A DNA stretch of 64,000 nt from JAXDAY01 sp034679345 (GTDB lineage Bacteria; Eisenbacteria; RBG-16-71-46; CAIMUX01; VGJL01), in NCBI GenBank assembly GCA_034679345.1, contig JAXDAY010000037.1, positions 56,983-120,982 of the forward strand. Reading direction: 5' to 3'. The stretch's first letter is position 1; each line of letters begins with the position of its first letter. The notes below the pieces were generated by a model, which was given only the letters and a program-made list of their open reading frames with translations, was not told where the DNA came from and ran no database searches. Both the position numbers and the translations under genes were made by a program. Positions 34,234 to 42,952 of this stretch are shown one piece after another.

Positions 34234-35943
34234 ATGCAACGGGTTTCATGCGCAATCGTCCTTCTCCTGATCATTGTCGCCGCATCCTGGGCGGCCGCGC
34301 CCGTGAACCGGCTCGAGTTCAGGCCTTCGCCCGGGTTCGAGGGGGGTGCGGCGCCCGGCGGCGACCGATCCTGGCCGCAGCCGACACGCGAGATGATCGC
34401 GACGCCGATCTTCGCGGATCTGACTGGGGATGAGATCCCGGAGGTCATCGCGGGCGACGATCGCTATGTTTACTCGTTCGCGTTGGACGGCACCCTCCTC
34501 TGGTCGCGGGACATCGGGAATATCCAGATGCACGCCGCCGTGGCGGATGTGGACGACGACGGCTTCGCGGAGGTCGCGATCGCCTCGACCCTCCCGACAG
34601 CGCGCCTCTGGGTCCTGGATGGGATGACCGGCAACCCGGAGGATGGTTGGCCCGTCGCGGTTCCGTTCATGACGATCACCAATCTCACCTGCCCGGTCAT
34701 CGTCGATCTGAATGGCGACGGCTCCCTGGACGTCGGAACGGCCGGCGAGAGGGGAGTCTTCTTCTATGATCGAAACGGAGCGCCGCTCCCGGGCTGGCCC
34801 TTCCTCTGGAACGTGCCGATCAACAACCCGCAGTGGTCGGCTCCCGCCGTGGGCGACGTCGATGGCGACGAGTCGCTGGAGGTGGCGGTAGGCAACGTCT
34901 GCTATCCCGACTGGGGCGTCTACCTGATCCGGGCGGACGGCACCTTGATGACGGGATGGCCGAAGGTGATCAAGCCGGTCTACTCCTCTCCGGCGCTCGC
35001 CGACCTCGATGGGGACGAGACCCTCGAGGTGATCGCGCAAGAGGGAGATCCGGGGTCCCAGGGCTCCCGGCTCTGGGTCTGGCATCCCGACGGAACGGTC
35101 ATGACCGGATGGCCGAAGTCGATCGCCTCGGAAGGCAACTCGTCCCGGTGTAGTCCCGCGGTCGCGGACGTGCAGGGAGATGGGACCCTCGAGATCGTAA
35201 CTGTCACGGGCGACGCGAAGCTCCACATCTTGCTCCCGAGCGGTCTCGAGCTGCCGGGTTATCCGAGAACGATCGCGGGCGTTCAGCAGATCTCCTCTCC
35301 CTCGGTCGCTGACGTGAATGACGACGGCAACCAGGAAATATTCCTGACCTACTGGCTCGCCTCCGCGCAATACGTCTCGGGATGGGACCTTGCGGGGAAC
35401 GTCTTGCCGGGTTTCCCGAAGTCGCTGTACAGCCCGAGCGACCTGAACGCGCATTCCTCGACCCACATCATGGACGCCGATGATGACGGCGTCTTCGAGA
35501 TGGTCGTCGCGGGGAGCGACATGAACGGGCATGGGCTGGTGCATCTCTTCGAGATCGATGGGAGCGTCGCGAGCCCCAACGCGCGAATGGACTGGCCTAA
35601 GATCCGGCAGAACGTGCCGAATCATGGCCGCTATGTCGGACTGGACCCCGCCGAGGTGGCGGAGGGATCCGGCTTGCGCCCATTGCCCCTGGGAGTCTCG
35701 CCGAACCCGATTCTCGGCCATGGTCTCATCACCCTGCGCCCGCCCGAGGGCCGACTCGGAGCTGTGACGGTCTGCGATCCCGCCGGGCGGCGGATCGGCT
35801 TCCGGGTCCTCGCGGGTGACGAGGCGATTCCGGTGCGTGAGCTCCTTGGGGGAGAAGCGAGACGGGGAATCTACTTCATCCGTTGGGAGTCCTCGCCCGG
35901 GGGAGGGTCGCACGAGTCTCGCATCGTCGTCAGCGGGGATTGA
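34234..35943 (+). CDS. Secreted FG-GAP/VCBS propeller protein
   Basis: A 569-residue protein. ATG 34234 follows CAGGAGG and starts a signal peptide (CAIVLLLIIVAASWAAAP). The body is a propeller of VCBS-like repeats with D-x-D-G-D-x-x-x-E-(V/I) cores (DVDDDGFAEVAIAS, DLNGDGSLDVGTAG, DLDGDETLEVIAQ) alternating with GWPK segments, a form common in FCB-group exported proteins. The C-terminus has a reduced FlgD-like module: GVSPNPILGHGLITLRPPEG, VTVCDPAGRRIG, RRGIYFIRW. Role unknown; surface binding is the best guess. Confidence 0.85.
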   Translation: MQRVSCAIVLLLIIVAASWAAAPVNRLEFRPSPGFEGGAAPGGDRSWPQPTREMIATPIFADLTGDEIPEVIAGDDRYVYSFALDGTLLWSRDIGNIQMHAAVADVDDDGFAEVAIASTLPTARLWVLDGMTGNPEDGWPVAVPFMTITNLTCPVIVDLNGDGSLDVGTAGERGVFFYDRNGAPLPGWPFLWNVPINNPQWSAPAVGDVDGDESLEVAVGNVCYPDWGVYLIRADGTLMTGWPKVIKPVYSSPALADLDGDETLEVIAQEGDPGSQGSRLWVWHPDGTVMTGWPKSIASEGNSSRCSPAVADVQGDGTLEIVTVTGDAKLHILLPSGLELPGYPRTIAGVQQISSPSVADVNDDGNQEIFLTYWLASAQYVSGWDLAGNVLPGFPKSLYSPSDLNAHSSTHIMDADDDGVFEMVVAGSDMNGHGLVHLFEIDGSVASPNARMDWPKIRQNVPNHGRYVGLDPAEVAEGSGLRPLPLGVSPNPILGHGLITLRPPEGRLGAVTVCDPAGRRIGFRVLAGDEAIPVRELLGGEARRGIYFIRWESSPGGGSHESRIVVSGD

Positions 35944-36052
35944 TCTTCGATCGCATCCTTGATATTGGCGGTAGTCCTTGGTTTCATCGGCTGGGTGTGT
36001 GGGTCGCTGCCTGGTCAGAGCCAGGCGCGCTTACTTGGAGGAGGAGGCGGAC

Positions 36053-37288
36053 ATGAAGGTTCTGGTATTCGGGGGGAATGGGAAGATGGGGGCGGCGGTG
36101 GCCTTCGACCTGCTCAAGGACGACGCCGTTGAGACGGTTGGACTCGTGGCGCGCCGACAGGATGCGCTCGAGCGGACCAAAGCGTGGCTCAAGAGCGACC
36201 GGGTGCAGATCCATAGCCACGACATCATGGACAAGGCAGGGACCCAGCGCCTCATGAAGCAGTACGACGTCGGCGTGAACACGTTGCCCAACCGCAAGAC
36301 GAGCTACAAGGTCGTTCATGCGGCGGTCGAGTGCGGATTCCACCTCGCCGACATGCTCGAAGAATACCATTTCCGGCCGGATCTCTATGAGCTGGAGGGA
36401 TTGGAGCTGCCCCCGGGCACGACGCTGGAGCAGTACGGCGACTGGCTGCATGAGACGGCGATGAAGAACGGCGTCTGTTTCCTGGACGGAATCGGCTTCG
36501 CCCCGGGCTTGAGCAACCTCACCTGCGGGGACGCGATCCGCAAGCTCGATCAGGTGGATTCCGTGATTGCCCGCGTCGGCGGCATTCCCCGGAAGGACGT
36601 CGCCGCGAAGAAGCCGCTTCGTTACATGATCACATGGGCCTTCGACCATGTGCTCCGCGAGTACATGGTCAAGCTCTTCGTGCGCCAGGATGGGAAGACC
36701 GTCGAAGTCGACGCCGGCACAGGACGGGAGAGCTTCCGGTTCGACAAGCTCGGCAAGGACGAATCGCTCGAATGCTCGATCACGCCCGGCATGCCGAGCT
36801 TCATCTACACACGGCCAACGCTGAAGGAGTTCGCCGAGAAGACGGTGCGCTGGCCCGGTCACTGGGCCGGTATTGACACCCTCAAGGAGTGCGGCCTTCT
36901 CGGCATCGAGCCGGTCGACCACAATGGGACGAAGGTCGTTCCGCGCGAGCTGCTGCTCTCCCTCATCGAGCCCAAGCTCAAGGGCCGGCCCGGCGAGACG
37001 GACGTCTGCGTGATGTACTGCACGGTCACGGGCGTCAAGGACGGAAAGAAGACGCGCATCTCGCACTGGATGTGGGACGAGGCGGATCCGAGGACCGGGA
37101 TCTCCGCGATGGGACGCGTGACCGGCTTCCCGGCGGCGATGAGCGCGGTCTTGATCGGCAAGGGGCTCATCAAGGAGCGTGGCATCGTGGCGCCCGAAGA
37201 CGCCATCTACGGTCCGCTCTACACGCAGTTCATCGCCGATCTGAAGAAGCGCGACATCCACATTCTCGAGACGGTCGAGACGCTGTAG
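36053..37288 (+). CDS. Saccharopine dehydrogenase-like NAD(P)-dependent oxidoreductase
   Basis: A 411-residue protein. ATG 36053 follows GGAGGAGGAGG. A Rossmann site opens the protein (VLVFGGNGKMGAAVAFDLL), and the saccharopine-dehydrogenase pattern continues through GVNTLPNRKTSYKVVHAAVE, FLDGIGFAPGLSNLTCGDAI and WDEADPRTGISAMGRVTGFP. Related proteins include saccharopine dehydrogenase, carboxynorspermidine synthase and lysine-6-dehydrogenase. The exact substrate is undetermined; the C-terminal half is closest in feel to saccharopine reductase-type proteins of uncultured bacteria. Stands alone on the plus strand. Confidence 0.85.
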   Translation: MKVLVFGGNGKMGAAVAFDLLKDDAVETVGLVARRQDALERTKAWLKSDRVQIHSHDIMDKAGTQRLMKQYDVGVNTLPNRKTSYKVVHAAVECGFHLADMLEEYHFRPDLYELEGLELPPGTTLEQYGDWLHETAMKNGVCFLDGIGFAPGLSNLTCGDAIRKLDQVDSVIARVGGIPRKDVAAKKPLRYMITWAFDHVLREYMVKLFVRQDGKTVEVDAGTGRESFRFDKLGKDESLECSITPGMPSFIYTRPTLKEFAEKTVRWPGHWAGIDTLKECGLLGIEPVDHNGTKVVPRELLLSLIEPKLKGRPGETDVCVMYCTVTGVKDGKKTRISHWMWDEADPRTGISAMGRVTGFPAAMSAVLIGKGLIKERGIVAPEDAIYGPLYTQFIADLKKRDIHILETVETL

Positions 37289-37448
37289 CGCACGCTGGGG
37301 CCACGGCCGTCCGCCGTCCGGATGGCCGTGGACGTCCCTCGCAGCGATCGGGCCGCGCGGTTCAGGAAACCCGCTTGCCGCACGCGAGTGCCCGCCTCAG
37401 CGGGGTGGGCGACCATCCCGCGTGAGCCGAAAACCGAGGGGGTGTCAG

Positions 37449-38444
37449 ATGCGGGTGTTCCTGACGGGAGGGTCTGGATTCATCGGCGGTCACGTCGTGA
37501 AGCGAATCGCCGAGGCCGGTCACGCGTGCGTCTGCCTGGTCCGATCGGAACCTTCATCCGACGCGCCGGGGTGTGGAATCCAGTATGTCCGCGGGGATCT
37601 TCTGGACAGGCGGGCGCTGCGAGAGGGAATGGCCGGCTGCGATTGCGTCATCCACCTCGCGGCCGCGTACTCCTTCTGGAGGGCCGATCGTCGCGAGTAT
37701 CGCCGGGTCAATGTCGATGGCACAAGATGCGTCATGGAATGCGCGCTCGATGGTGACGTCTCGAAGGTCCTCCATGCGAGCACATTGGCGACCTATGGCC
37801 ACCGGGACGAGCGTCCGGTCACGGAGGAGACGCCCGTGGGCCCGGTTCGCTTCAGCGAGTACGCGCGCAGCAAGTACGAAGGGGAACGAATCGCCTGGGC
37901 TCTTCGCGAGGAAAGGGGGCTGCCCCTGGTGGTGCTCTATCCTGGCGGGGTCCTGGGCCCCTTCGATCCCAAGCCGACCGGGGAATACATCCAGGCGCTG
38001 ATCCGCGGCCGCATGCCCGTCCGGGTCCTGGAGAATGCAGTGTTTCCATTCGTCCACGTGGCGGATGTCGCCGAGGCGATCGTTCGCGCCGCGGAGCGCA
38101 ACGACAATCTCGGCGCCAAGTACTTCCTGGTCGCTGAGAACCTGACGTTCGGGCAGATCAATCGCATGGTCCAGGAGGTCTCGAAGGCCCCACTCCCAAC
38201 GCTGCGACTGCCCGCCTCGCTCGTTGTGGCGACCGCGGCGTTTCTGACCCTGGTCGCCGACATCGTGAAAAAGCCGCCCGCATGGGGAATGGCCACTGAT
38301 CAGGTGGCGACCATGCGCACGGACACGATCTTCAGCGGAGCGAAGGCGGAGCGCGAGCTGGGATTCCGCTACACGCCGATCCGGCGGGCGATCGAGGAGT
38401 CGGTCGCCTCCTGCATGCCTGGATCGAGACTGCCCGGACCCTGA
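37449..38444 (+). CDS. NAD-dependent epimerase/dehydratase (extended SDR)
   Basis: A 331-residue extended short-chain dehydrogenase. The NAD site is FLTGGSGFIGGHVVKRI and the catalytic pair is Y-x-x-x-K in SEYARSKYEGE. A serine/threonine in LHASTLATYG supplies the third residue. The C-terminal part (ANNLGAKYFLVAENLTF-like, then LVVATAAFLTLVADIVKKP) resembles dihydroflavonol-4-reductase or sterol dehydrogenase-like members, including a hydrophobic stretch that may touch the membrane. ATG 37449 has a weak GAGGGGG ribosome site. Substrate unknown. Confidence 0.87.
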   Translation: MRVFLTGGSGFIGGHVVKRIAEAGHACVCLVRSEPSSDAPGCGIQYVRGDLLDRRALREGMAGCDCVIHLAAAYSFWRADRREYRRVNVDGTRCVMECALDGDVSKVLHASTLATYGHRDERPVTEETPVGPVRFSEYARSKYEGERIAWALREERGLPLVVLYPGGVLGPFDPKPTGEYIQALIRGRMPVRVLENAVFPFVHVADVAEAIVRAAERNDNLGAKYFLVAENLTFGQINRMVQEVSKAPLPTLRLPASLVVATAAFLTLVADIVKKPPAWGMATDQVATMRTDTIFSGAKAERELGFRYTPIRRAIEESVASCMPGSRLPGP

Positions 38445-38551
38445 TCGCGACGGCGATGCGGACCCCTCGCAAAGGTTCGCGTTGCCCCTCGTCCTTCGCC
38501 GTGCTACAGCTCTGCCGACGCCATGAGGCGAGCGGGCGACAAGGAGAAGGG

Positions 38552-39526
38552 GTGGGGAGGATGAAGCAGAACGAGATTCGTCTGGAGGATCTGGACACCG
38601 GGGACTTCATCGCTGAGAAGACGAGGGAACTCGCATCGATCGTAGGCCAAGGGACCGCGGTGAACGCGCTCTCGGGAGGCGTGGATTCCTCCGCCGTCAC
38701 GATGCTCGCGCACCGGGCGCTGGGCGACCGCGTGAAAACCTACTTCGTCGAGAACGGGATCATGCGCGAAGGGGAGGCTCGGCGGGTCATCTCCATCTTC
38801 GCGAATCTCGGCGTGCCGGTCGAGCTCGTGGACGCCACCGGCGCCTTCTTCTCCGCTCTGCGGGGTGTGACCGATCCCGAACGGAAGCGGCAAGCGATCA
38901 CCGATACCTTCTATAAGAACGTCCTTGCCCGGCTCGTCCGCGACAGCGGCGCCAAGCACCTCCTTCAGGGGACGAACTACACCGACGTGGAGGAGACGGT
39001 GGCCGGAATCAAGCGGCAACACAATATCCTCGAGCAGCTCGGGATCGACACGCAGAAGGAATACGGATACAAGGTCCTCGAGCCGCTGGTCGAGCTCCGC
39101 AAGCCCGGGGTTCGGCTCGTTGCGAAGGCCCTGGGGCTTCCGGAAGAGATCTACGCGCGGCCGCCGTTTCCGGGGCCCGCGCTCGCGACGAGGGTGGTCG
39201 GCGAGGTCACCCCCGAGCGTGTGACGATCGTGCGAAGAGCCACGACGATCGTGGAAGAGCTATTGGCCGGCACGCCCGCATTCCAGTACCTCGCGATCCT
39301 TCACGAGGATCGGGTCACCGGAATCAGAAACGGAAGGCGGGAGTTCGGCTGGCAGATCGAGGTGCGCTGCTTCGACAGCGAGGACGCGGTGACGGCGGCG
39401 CCGACGCGTCTGCCCTACGAGATCCTGGAGCGGCTGGGAGAGCGGATCCCCGCCGAGATCCCGGGCGTGGTCAGCGTGACCTATAACGTGACCCGCAAGC
39501 CGCCGAGCACCATCGAGGCGATCTAG
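38552..39526 (+). CDS. guaA: Stand-alone GMP synthase ATP-pyrophosphatase/dimerisation subunit
   Basis: A 324-residue protein equal to the C-terminal two thirds of bacterial GuaA. The PP-loop is ALSGGVDSSAV; LLQGTNYTDVEETV and RPPFPGPALATRVVGEVT are GMPS segments; the end PPSTIE matches the dimerisation domain. It converts XMP to GMP using ATP and ammonia. The N-terminal glutamine amidotransferase domain is missing, and none is encoded nearby, which is the two-subunit arrangement typical of archaea. GTG 38552 is preferred because AAGGAG is five bases upstream; ATG 38561 is directly next to GGGGAGG. Confidence 0.88.
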   Translation: MGRMKQNEIRLEDLDTGDFIAEKTRELASIVGQGTAVNALSGGVDSSAVTMLAHRALGDRVKTYFVENGIMREGEARRVISIFANLGVPVELVDATGAFFSALRGVTDPERKRQAITDTFYKNVLARLVRDSGAKHLLQGTNYTDVEETVAGIKRQHNILEQLGIDTQKEYGYKVLEPLVELRKPGVRLVAKALGLPEEIYARPPFPGPALATRVVGEVTPERVTIVRRATTIVEELLAGTPAFQYLAILHEDRVTGIRNGRREFGWQIEVRCFDSEDAVTAAPTRLPYEILERLGERIPAEIPGVVSVTYNVTRKPPSTIEAI

Positions 39527-39590
39527 TCCTGCGAGCGCGCGGCAGCCGCGGCCGGCAGCCGGCGGTGATGCGTTGTGCCTTCGGAAGTGC

Positions 39591-39596
39591 TATAAT
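39591..39596 (+). promoter_or_regulatory. Perfect -10 element upstream of the FlgD-tailed protein
   Basis: TATAAT stands 74 bases before GTG 39670. No good -35 lies at 16-18 bases. TTGTGC is present at 12 bases, which is too close. Confidence 0.45.
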
Positions 39597-39669
39597 CCCT
39601 CCGGTCAAAAGGCCCCTGACGTTATGCGTTCTGGGCGCACGCTCGTAGAGCTTGAACAGGAGGTCCGCC

Positions 39670-41421
39670 GTGTTCGCCACGTTCTCGTCAAGCGTCTTTC
39701 GTCCGCTGTCACCGACTCGCCTTGCCTGGGTCGTCATCGCCCTCACCGTGCTCTGCAGCCCTTCGATCGCTTCCTGGTCCGATGACCCCGCGGTCAACCT
39801 AGCCATTGCCGACGGCGCCGGCGAGGATGTCGTGCCGAAGATCGCCGGAATGCCGGACGGCGGATGCTACGTCGGCTGGTTCGACAACAGCACGGGGAAC
39901 TACAACGTGCGCCTGCAGCGCCTCGCTCCGGATGGGACGGAGCAGTGGTCCCACAACGGAATCGTCGTGAGCGCTCAACCGCAGGAGTCGTGGATCACCG
40001 ACTGGGACCTGATCTGCGACGCGCAGGGCAACTGCGTCCTCACCTTCTCGGACATCCGAAGCGGGAATCTGGACGTGCAAGCCTACAAGATCACGCCGGC
40101 GGGCGATTTCGCCTGGGGGGAGAACGGCATCAATCTGTCACAGGATGCCGCATGGGAGCCAACGCCGGCTGTGTGCCAGGCTTCCGACGGAGACTATGTC
40201 TTCGCGTGGGGCCGCTTCCCCGATGGAGCTTCGGGCATGATGGTGATGCAGCGTCTGGCCCCCGATGGCACCCCTCGTCTCCAGGTCGGCGGGAAGCCCG
40301 TCGTCGTCGTGGCCAACGAGAGCCCGGGATTCCCGGACCTCGTTCCCTCGCTTGACGGCGATGTCATCCTCATGTGGGTGCGCGACATCAGCTCCTACAT
40401 GTCGCCGCGGCACATCCGGGTGCAGCGATTCGATCCGGCCGGAGATCCTGTGTGGCCGACTTACACGGCCATCTACGATGCGGCGGCCGTCCCCATGGGA
40501 TACGCGCCGGAGATCCAGGCCGACGGCATTGGTGGGTGCGTCTGCGGGTGGCACAGCGCCCCGGTCAGCATGTTCAGCTCCTATGTCCAGCGGATCAGCG
40601 CCGATGGCGCCGAGTACTATGCGCACAACGGCGTGCTGGTCTCAACGGATGCGACCCGGCACCACATCGATCCGGCGACCGCCTTCGATCCAGCATCCGG
40701 CGAGTTCCTCGTCTTCTGGAACGAGCGCAATTCGTACCAGTCCGAATGGGGGATCTACGGCCAGAGGATCTCGGCGGACGGAGCGCGGCTCTGGGGGACT
40801 TCGGGGCTCGTCATCCAGCCGGTGAATACGGTGTACAAGTCATATCCCCGGACGGCGCCGCTCGGGGATGGCGCGGTCTGCTTGTTCACCGACACAGACT
40901 CTGACCGGCTCATTGCCTATCGCCTGGATGCGACGGGCGCAAACGTATGGGCCGAAGTGCCGGTCCTGGTCGCGACGACGCCGAGCTCCAAGTCGCGCTT
41001 TCCCTTGTTCCAGGACGCCGGCGGGGTGATCCGGATCATCTGGGAGGATACGCGAAACGGAACGCCCGACGTCTACGGCCAGAACCTGAATCCCGACGGA
41101 ACGCTGGGCATGGATCCTGGCGCGGTGCAGGATCTCACCGTGATGTCCGAAACGTCGCGCATCTGCCCCAATCCCTTCCGAGGCTCCACGCAGATCGAGA
41201 TCGTCTCGCCGATGCTCCGCGCCGGGACGATCCGCATCGTGGCTCTTGACGGAAGGATTGTACGGGAGGCGGCGATCGGAGCGCCTGGGGCGGCGCGGGC
41301 GACGTGGCGGTGGGACGGTCTCGACGGGTCAGGGCGGGAGGTTCCCGCCGGAGTCTATGCATACCGCTTCATCGCCGGCGGAAGGGCGCTCGCGTCGGGG
41401 AAAGTCGTTCTGGTGAGATAG
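39670..41421 (+). CDS. Secreted propeller-like protein with FlgD-like C-terminal module
   Basis: A 583-residue protein starting at GTG 39670 behind AACAGGAGG. Residues 1-35 form a signal peptide (LAWVVIALTVLCSPSIASW). The body has about ten repeats of the form VQR-(L/I/F)-x-(P/A)-D-G-x-x-x-W-x-x-x-G-(I/V) (LAPDGTEQWSHNGIVV, ISADGAEYYAHNGVLV), each ~50 residues, consistent with a beta-propeller. The C-terminus is FlgD-Ig-like: CPNPFRGSTQIEIVSPML, IRIVALDGRIVRE, WRWDGLDGSGREV, GVYAYRF. Ligand unknown. Confidence 0.85.
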   Translation: MFATFSSSVFRPLSPTRLAWVVIALTVLCSPSIASWSDDPAVNLAIADGAGEDVVPKIAGMPDGGCYVGWFDNSTGNYNVRLQRLAPDGTEQWSHNGIVVSAQPQESWITDWDLICDAQGNCVLTFSDIRSGNLDVQAYKITPAGDFAWGENGINLSQDAAWEPTPAVCQASDGDYVFAWGRFPDGASGMMVMQRLAPDGTPRLQVGGKPVVVVANESPGFPDLVPSLDGDVILMWVRDISSYMSPRHIRVQRFDPAGDPVWPTYTAIYDAAAVPMGYAPEIQADGIGGCVCGWHSAPVSMFSSYVQRISADGAEYYAHNGVLVSTDATRHHIDPATAFDPASGEFLVFWNERNSYQSEWGIYGQRISADGARLWGTSGLVIQPVNTVYKSYPRTAPLGDGAVCLFTDTDSDRLIAYRLDATGANVWAEVPVLVATTPSSKSRFPLFQDAGGVIRIIWEDTRNGTPDVYGQNLNPDGTLGMDPGAVQDLTVMSETSRICPNPFRGSTQIEIVSPMLRAGTIRIVALDGRIVREAAIGAPGAARATWRWDGLDGSGREVPAGVYAYRFIAGGRALASGKVVLVR

Positions 41422-41429
41422 ATCCGCTG

Positions 41430-42848
41430 TCACGGTTCTACGCGGGGTCGGAGGATCCTTCCTTGGTGCACCACCAGGAACGTCGCCTCCATCCGCGTGA
41501 TGTCCTCCAGGGGATTGGCATCCACGACCAGCAGGTCGGCCGGGCGGCCGGGGGCGATCGCGCCCCACCGGTCGTCGACGCCCAGCCACTGGGCTGGGTA
41601 GAGTGTGGCACCGCGGAGAATCTCCGCCTCCGGCACGCCCGCTTCCTTCATCAGGCGCATCTCCGTGAAGGTCGCCGCGGGATCCCCTCCGTCCTGGCCC
41701 ACCAGCATCTTCACCTCGTAGGCGGCGAACTGCCGCACGATGTGCTGGCTGATCGCCACCATCCCGCCTACCATGGTCCGGATCATCTGTAGCGCCGGCG
41801 CGCTGAGTGAATCCGCGCCCATCTGCTTCCTCGACTCCTCGATCGCCATCTCCTCGGCGCCTTCGAGGACAAAGAGCGTCGGGCAGAGATAGGCCCGCTT
41901 CTCCTTCATCTTCTCCGCCAGCCCGCGCAAGCGGTCCTCCGAGATCGATTCGACGCCAAGTCCCGCCGCCTTGATCGCGAATCCCATCTTGCCCATCTCC
42001 CCGGGGCCGACGACGAGCAGGGAGTCGTGCTCTCTCCGAAGGTCGTCTCTCAGAACGACCGGCCAGGGAGCCTTCGCGTGCTCGATGCTCATGACCCCGA
42101 GGTCGAGGGCGACGTCCATCGGCAGCGCGTGGAACAGGGGTCCGCCGGGATCGTGCACGACGCGCAGGGAGAGGCGGCGGGCCTCCTCCAGCATGTAGCG
42201 GCAGACGGCGGAGTCCTGCTTGTTGAAGGTCTTGATCATGCAGGCGCCCTGCGATGCCAGAGCGGGGAGGATCGAGTCCACATCGGCCATCGAGTCGATC
42301 GCCACCGTGAATCCGGGAAGATTCTCATTGAAGCGGCCCCAGGTCAGGGGGCTGTGCTCCAGCATCGGTCCCGAGTAGAAGATCTCGGGCCCGAGCATCT
42401 CGCCTGAGGCGATCTGCTCCTCCAATGAGCTGAGGACGTCGGCTGGACCGCCAACATCTCGGACGTGGGTGATTCCCCTGAGAACGAATCCTTCCAGCGC
42501 CGAGCGCAGGCTATCGCCTTGCGCATTGACCAGGTGCGACAAGTGAGTGTGGGAATCGAAGAGACCGGGGATCGCGTATCTTCCAGCGCAGTCGATCGTC
42601 TCGGCGTCCGAGGGCGGATCGAGATCGTCTTCCAGAGCGGCGATGTTGCCATCGACGATCAGGAGATCCTGCGCCTCGGACATCGCCCCCGCCGCGGCGT
42701 CGAAAAGATGGATGTTTCGCAGGAGGATCGGTTCTCGAGTCGCGGAACCCGCCTCCGCCTCCTCGATCGGGGTCCCCAGGCTCCCGATTGGATTGCCACT
42801 CATGATGCCCAGCAGGATGACGAACGAGCTGACGGCCGACTTGTTCAT
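41430..42848 (-). CDS. Exported imidazolonepropionase-like amidohydrolase
   Basis: A 472-residue metal-dependent hydrolase starting at ATG 42848 with GGAGGAA upstream. The metal site shows HxH in FDSHTHL, a Lys in MIKTFNK, His in VVHDPGG and in SIEHAK, and Asp in LVGQDGGDP. The C-terminal strands return as PGRPADLLVVDANPLEDI, typical for the family. An N-terminal hydrophobic segment (AVSSFVILLGIMSG) suggests export, as in many relatives that act as periplasmic prolidase-like or Xaa-Pro hydrolases. Substrate uncertain. Convergent with the preceding gene with only eight bases between stops. Confidence 0.88.
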   Translation of the reverse strand: MNKSAVSSFVILLGIMSGNPIGSLGTPIEEAEAGSATREPILLRNIHLFDAAAGAMSEAQDLLIVDGNIAALEDDLDPPSDAETIDCAGRYAIPGLFDSHTHLSHLVNAQGDSLRSALEGFVLRGITHVRDVGGPADVLSSLEEQIASGEMLGPEIFYSGPMLEHSPLTWGRFNENLPGFTVAIDSMADVDSILPALASQGACMIKTFNKQDSAVCRYMLEEARRLSLRVVHDPGGPLFHALPMDVALDLGVMSIEHAKAPWPVVLRDDLRREHDSLLVVGPGEMGKMGFAIKAAGLGVESISEDRLRGLAEKMKEKRAYLCPTLFVLEGAEEMAIEESRKQMGADSLSAPALQMIRTMVGGMVAISQHIVRQFAAYEVKMLVGQDGGDPAATFTEMRLMKEAGVPEAEILRGATLYPAQWLGVDDRWGAIAPGRPADLLVVDANPLEDITRMEATFLVVHQGRILRPRVEP

Positions 42849-42923
42849 GATTCCTCCAGTGCCCGAGGGCGACGAGATCGCCTGGGTGATCCTAGTTCAA
42901 GGCAACGAACCTGGCGAGCCGTC

Positions 42924-42952
42924 TTGCTGGGGGGGGGGCGGGGGAGTATCAT
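42924..42952 (+). promoter_or_regulatory. Promoter-like element with G10 tract in the spacer, overlapping a start codon
   Basis: TTGCTG (42924-42929) and TATCAT (42947-42952) are 17 bases apart. The spacer holds most of a ten-G run (42929-42938), a C and a five-G run. If used, transcription would begin near 42959 and the ATG at 42963 would be nearly leaderless. The alternative reading is that GGGGGAG is simply the ribosome site for ATG 42951. Confidence 0.4.

Noticed and set aside
42465..42950. N-terminal extension of the Asp-box protein to 42465
   Set aside because: It overlaps the amidohydrolase gene antisense and puts the signal peptide in the middle of the protein; ATG 42951 with its ribosome site is preferred.
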